Below, in pieces: positions 60,905-64,000 of a stretch of DNA of 64,000 nt; within the stretch, counting starts at the first letter, position 1, and every line of letters starts with the position of its first letter. The notes beneath the pieces were generated by a model. That model did not search any database and was not told the origin of the DNA. It was given only the letters and a program-made list of their open reading frames with translations. Source of the stretch: Patescibacteria group bacterium (GTDB lineage: Bacteria; Patescibacteriota; Patescibacteriia; Patescibacteriales; Patescibacteriaceae). The position numbers and the translations under genes are program-made. The DNA is taken from positions 548,506 through 612,505 of the forward strand of contig CP129471.1 in the NCBI GenBank assembly GCA_030583705.1. The letters are read 5' to 3'.

Positions 60905-61780
60905 TCATGTCAAATGCGACATAGTGAATTCCTTGGGGGTTTGCATATTTAGCCCCATGTGAGGCCGTTTGTTAAGATAATAGTCTAAAAACTCCTCTAC
61001 TCTCTTTTGTACCATAGGCAAGTCTTTTTTACGATATCTCCAGTACCCCAGACACTCTTTTCTTAAAGTACCATTAAATTTTTCAATGAAGGCCTGGTCG
61101 TTCTTCTTGTAAGGTCGTGAGGTACGAATAAAGATGCCTCTTTGTCTAGCTTCGGTGTCCCAATGATCTTGAAACTCCGGACCACCGTCTCGTTGAATCT
61201 TGTCTACTGTACCAAACCATTGGAGTTGTTTTTGGAGGGCCTCTTTCCCAGCTAAAGATGTGAGGTTGTCTTGGATCACTACACAGGACTCTTTAGTGAA
61301 GATATCTATGGCAGTGAAAGCAAAGAGTTCTCCCAAGACTACGGTGTCTACTTGAATCACTTCTCTTGGTTTTTCGGCCTTTAAAACCGGCCCTCGTCTC
61401 TGGTATTTCTTCCATTTACTACGTAATTGGTACTTTTCTCCCAGGATGCGGTAAATGGTACTCACCCCTACAGACAAACCATGGTCTCTTTGCAGGATAT
61501 AGCGTATCTTTTGACCGCAGCAATTTCTATATTCTTCACGAATAGTTAAAACCTTGGCTTTAAGGGCTGGATTTACCTTACGGTTACGTCGACCTCGTTT
61601 AGCATTTTGGTAACTTGCAAGGAACTGGTGAAAGCCCATTTCCTTAATTCCGGCCAGCCAACGATACACGGTGGCGCGGTGCAGACCCAATTTAGCTGGA
61701 ATCTTTTCCGGGCTTACCCCGCTGCCATAGAGTTGCCAACAAACGTGAATTGGGGTTATCCTATCTATGAAATGTGACAT
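60905..61780 (-). CDS. IS481-family transposase
   Basis: 291 residues. N-terminal helix-turn-helix (KLGLHRATVYRWLAGIKEMG), then a DDE integrase core with D145 (VIQVDTVV), D198 (QRDGGPEF) and E233 (QAFIEKFNGTLR), and RPHMGLNMQTPKEF near the end. All catalytic residues are present, so it may be active. It begins MSHF and ends MSHLT, both encoded by copies of the terminal-repeat motif. Confidence 0.93.
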   Translation of the reverse strand: MSHFIDRITPIHVCWQLYGSGVSPEKIPAKLGLHRATVYRWLAGIKEMGFHQFLASYQNAKRGRRNRKVNPALKAKVLTIREEYRNCCGQKIRYILQRDHGLSVGVSTIYRILGEKYQLRSKWKKYQRRGPVLKAEKPREVIQVDTVVLGELFAFTAIDIFTKESCVVIQDNLTSLAGKEALQKQLQWFGTVDKIQRDGGPEFQDHWDTEARQRGIFIRTSRPYKKNDQAFIEKFNGTLRKECLGYWRYRKKDLPMVQKRVEEFLDYYLNKRPHMGLNMQTPKEFTMSHLT

Positions 61781-61831
61781 AGTGTTTCTTTAGTGATTTA
61801 GACCTCTAAAGTATATCACTATGTCGCATTT
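60905..61831 (-). mobile_element. IS481-type insertion sequence
   Basis: Terminal inverted repeat core AAATGCGACATAGTGA at 60912-60927 and inverted at 61816-61831; a third near-copy (AAATGTGACATAGTG) lies inside at 61767-61781 over the transposase start. Exact ends and target-site duplication not determined. Confidence 0.75.
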
Positions 61832-61889
61832 TTAATTAGAATACAGCGGAGATTTGGAAAAAGCCTAACTGACTTGAAAAGAATAAGAC

Positions 61890-62451
61890 AAAAATAAAAA
61901 CAGGAGAAAATTAAATTGCCTATCCCCTAAAAATTTTTCGGCAACTTTTTCTCCTGTATAAATATAGGGTCCGTACCTCGGAGACCGCAAGTCATTGAAT
62001 GACAAGTCATCAGATAGACTGAACAGTTCGGACCCTAAAATCATAGATCGGTCTCTCCACTCTCGGAGAAGATAATTAGCCCCAGGTTCCTCAAGCATGC
62101 TTTCTTGAAACCCAGAAAAGAGAATTATATATAACCTGATATGAACCATGCTTACAAGTTATGGCACTCAATAAATCGGAGTGCGTTTCGCAAGCAGACA
62201 AACCTTAAGTCTGTCTTTCGTTTTTAATTCCACCACCTTAGATGACGGCTAAAAACAAAAAGGTGATCAGATTAATTCCTCCGTAGCGCGTAAGTTTCTG
62301 CGGCTAAGCACACCGAGATAATATGCCTTACCAATATCTTGATAAACAAATAGCACAAGTCGATGCCTACGGGACCCTGTGACGAATTAAACAATCACAA
62401 AATCGTGGACCGATCTATTATTAAAATCTTTTTCTTTTTCTTTAAAGAGCT
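61890..62451 (-). ncRNA. Large structured RNA A (about 560 nt)
   Basis: Long-range pairs GGGTCCCGTA (62377-62368) with TACGGACCC (61975-61967), one bulge, and ATAGATCGGTC (62418-62408) with GACCGATCTAT (62053-62043), which cross like a pseudoknot. Local hairpins include GCACTC/GAGTGC, CAGAC/GTCTG, AAGCATG/CATGCTT and CTCC/GGAG. The terminator is ACAGGAGAAAA/TTTTCTCCTGT (61957-61900) then TTTTTATTTT. The 94-codon frame inside looks spurious. 5' end carries GCTCTTTAAAG, boxA-like. Class unknown. Confidence 0.7.
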
Positions 62452-62457
62452 GCCTGA

Positions 62458-62485
62458 ACTATAGCAAAATACAGCAATTAGTCAA
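62458..62485 (-). promoter_or_regulatory. Promoter of RNA A
   Basis: TTGACT (62485-62480), 16-bp spacer, TATAGT (62463-62458). Confidence 0.7.
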
Positions 62486-62692
62486 GGGGTAATAAATATT
62501 AAATGAAAGATTAATAAAGATTTAAAAGAACAAAAACAACAAAACTTAACTAATTTTTGGCTTGCTATTGAAAAAAAAGCTAATCACAGTAATAATACAA
62601 GTAATATCTCTTTTGTTGTATTTTAACCTTTTATTAATCCTTTACTCTTTTATCCCCTATTCTTAGTATATTTCTTTAATCCATCTATCCTT

Positions 62693-63670
62693 ATGTCTTT
62701 ATCTTTCTGGCACAAACTGAAAAAACCTTTTTTTGTTCTAGCTCCTATGGCTAATGTTACTGATGCAGCCTTTAGGAAGATTATTGCCAAATACGGCAAG
62801 CCTGATGTTTTTTATACTGAATTTGTTTCAGCTAACGGTTTGGCTTCAGCCGGCCGAGAAGCTCTAATGATAGATCTTAAATATGATCCAAGTGAGAACC
62901 CGATTATAGCCCAGTTCTTTACAGATAACCCGGAGAATATGCATAAAGCCGCCCAACTTGCTTATGAGCTTGGTTTTGCCGGAATAGACATTAACATGGG
63001 TTGCCCGGATAAGAATGTTATGAAACAAGGAGCTGGTGCTTGTTTAATTAAAAAACCCCAATTAGCTCGTGAATTAATTAAAGCCGCTAAAGAAGGTGGA
63101 CAAGGCTTGCCGGTTTCTGTTAAAACCAGAATCGGTGATACTAAAAACGAACTTAAAACCTGGTTAAGCGAGCTCTTAACCGAAGAACCAGCCACTATTA
63201 TTATCCATTGTCGTACCAGAAAAGAAATGTCCAAAGTACCGGCTCGTTGGGAACACGTTAAAGAGGCGGTAGAAATAGCCAAGGGTTCAAATACTTTAAT
63301 TGTCGGTAACGGAGATGTTAATAATCTTAAAGAAGCCGAAAAAAAAGTAGCCCAAACCGGTTGCGACGGAGTTATGCTCGGGAGAGCAATTTTTGGTAAT
63401 CCCTGGCTTTTTAATAAAAAGATATTAATAGAAGATATACCTATTCCAAAAAGACTATCTGTTATGCTTGAGCACACCGAACTTTTTGAAAAACTCTTAG
63501 GACAACATAGGTCTTTTCATATTATGCGTAAACACTATAAAGCCTATGCCAATGGTTTTAAAGAAGCTAAAGAATTACGCATTGCCTTAATGTCCACCGA
63601 AAATGCCAAAGAAGTAAAAGAGGTGGTTAAAAAGTTTTTAAAAGACAAAGATTTAAAAGACTTAACTTAA
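62693..63670 (+). CDS. dus: tRNA-dihydrouridine synthase
   Basis: 325 residues. FMN-binding TIM barrel with LAPMANVTDAAFRKII, the catalytic Cys in DINMGCPDKNVMKQGAGA, VKTRIG, and GNGDVNNLKEA ... GCDGVMLGRA. It reduces uridines in the tRNA D-loop. Position just before a HIT-family gene is common in this group. Confidence 0.95.
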   Translation: MSLSFWHKLKKPFFVLAPMANVTDAAFRKIIAKYGKPDVFYTEFVSANGLASAGREALMIDLKYDPSENPIIAQFFTDNPENMHKAAQLAYELGFAGIDINMGCPDKNVMKQGAGACLIKKPQLARELIKAAKEGGQGLPVSVKTRIGDTKNELKTWLSELLTEEPATIIIHCRTRKEMSKVPARWEHVKEAVEIAKGSNTLIVGNGDVNNLKEAEKKVAQTGCDGVMLGRAIFGNPWLFNKKILIEDIPIPKRLSVMLEHTELFEKLLGQHRSFHIMRKHYKAYANGFKEAKELRIALMSTENAKEVKEVVKKFLKDKDLKDLT

Positions 63671-63681
63671 ATTGACAATAA

Positions 63682-63690
63682 TGGTATAAT
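63682..63690 (+). promoter_or_regulatory. Extended -10 promoter for the HIT gene
   Basis: TGGTATAAT; no -35 at normal distance, although a TTGACA lies at 63672. Confidence 0.45.
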
Positions 63691-63722
63691 AGAAAATAAC
63701 TCTCACTATTAAACTAACCTCT

Positions 63723-64000
63723 ATGCGTCCTTCACTTTTTGAAAAAATTATTGCCAGAGAAATCCCCGCTGAAATCGTTTATGAAGATGAAGTAGTTATC
63801 GCCTTCATGGATATTAAGCCTCTTCACCCAGGACATATTTTAGTAGTCCCTAAAGATTATGAAGATTATATCTTTGATTTAAGTGATGAGAAATACACCG
63901 AGCTTTTATTAAAAGCTAAGAAATTATCTGCTCCCCTAAAAAGAGCCTCAGGGGCCAAAAGAATTGGTATGGTAGTGGAAGGTTTTGGTGTTAATCATGT
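63723..64000 (+). CDS. HIT-family protein, N-terminal part
   Basis: The gene runs off the right edge. 92 residues are seen: FEKIIAREIPAEIVYEDEVVIAFMDIKPLHPGHILVVPK, cut: IPAEIVYEDEVVIAFMDIKP and HPGHILVVPK, the HIT fold start. The His-x-His-x-His site would follow outside the window. HIT proteins hydrolyse nucleotide phosphoramidates or Ap4A-type substrates. Confidence 0.88.
   Translation, partial: MRPSLFEKIIAREIPAEIVYEDEVVIAFMDIKPLHPGHILVVPKDYEDYIFDLSDEKYTELLLKAKKLSAPLKRASGAKRIGMVVEGFGVNH

Noticed and set aside
61865-62149. 94-codon ORF inside RNA A
   Set aside because: It overlaps the terminator hairpin and long-range helices, has no ribosome site and no recognisable domain.
61890-62451. 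RNA A as a tmRNA
   Set aside because: A tag-like frame (A-E-T-Y-A-L then R-R-N-stop) and a weak UUCG-CACAGGG stretch are present, but there is no tRNA-like T-arm with TTCRA, no CCA-type end, and the tag would not end in Ala-Ala.
61890-62451. RNA A as RNase P RNA
   Set aside because: The universal P4 sequences (GAGGAAAGUCC and the ACAGAA region) are not found in the expected order.

Overview
The window looks like chromosomal DNA of a Candidate Phyla Radiation (Patescibacteria) bacterium. It is AT-rich and compact. It carries several gene types familiar from that group: prepilins with a KAFTLIELLVVIAIIG stem, a DUF5667 protein beside an ECF sigma factor, a large S-layer-like secreted protein, secreted proteins with LamG or lamin-tail modules, and a stand-alone dusB/HIT pair. 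TGA and TAA both read as stops and TGG as Trp, so the standard code is used. The assignment rests on gene content only.

Layout. 0-6.5 kb: surface polysaccharide genes (GT4, GT2, O-antigen-ligase-like, Wzz-like) interrupted by two unrecognised envelope genes, one predicted beta-rich. 6.5-20.5 kb: a PP2C-like/beta-propeller membrane protein, rplJ-rplL with an L10 leader, two adjacent prepilins (one broken by an in-frame TAA), mltG, manC, fpg, a PfkB kinase, tRNA-Gln, an AbiEii-type pair and a cold-shock gene. 20.6-31 kb: an M23 peptidase with FG-GAP repeats, a P-type ATPase, a CooC-like ATPase, and a Fur-type regulator with a ZIP transporter under a recognisable shared operator, then a third prepilin. 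31.3-35.6 kb: a copper operon (csoR, copA, HMA-TauE/SafE fusion, cupredoxin). 36-44 kb: lexA, HU, large secreted and coiled-coil proteins, and a RelB/RelE-like pair. 44.2-49.5 kb: a STAS-like gene, then an ECF sigma, a DUF5667 protein and an S-layer-like protein in order, with a 437-nt highly structured segment ahead of the S-layer gene. 50-59 kb: small membrane peptides, rpmB, a GtrA-GT2 fusion, gpmA, a DUF3800 protein, a (p)ppGpp-hydrolase-like HD protein and dsbA/dsbB. 59-64 kb: a Fic-like protein, three consecutive non-coding transcription units on the minus strand, an IS481-type element between them, then dus and a partial HIT gene.

The most unusual content is non-coding. Four compact units (54.92-55.03 kb on the plus strand; 60.35-60.59, 60.63-60.89 and 61.89-62.49 kb on the minus strand) each have a near-consensus sigma70 promoter, strong predicted RNA structure and an intrinsic terminator, with no convincing ORF. 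Three of them have a boxA-like motif right at the start of the transcript. I could not match any of them to tmRNA, RNase P RNA, SRP RNA or 6S RNA by eye. The S-layer leader is a fifth structured element.

Regulation is unusually readable. Many genes have a TTGACA-17-TATAAT type promoter with a palindrome in or next to it (Fur, CsoR, HTH protein, P-type ATPase, pilin C), and several transcripts appear nearly leaderless. The disulfide machinery (DsbA/DsbB), the Cys-rich secreted protein, the modular pilins and the S-layer-like protein suggest a cell that invests heavily in its surface.
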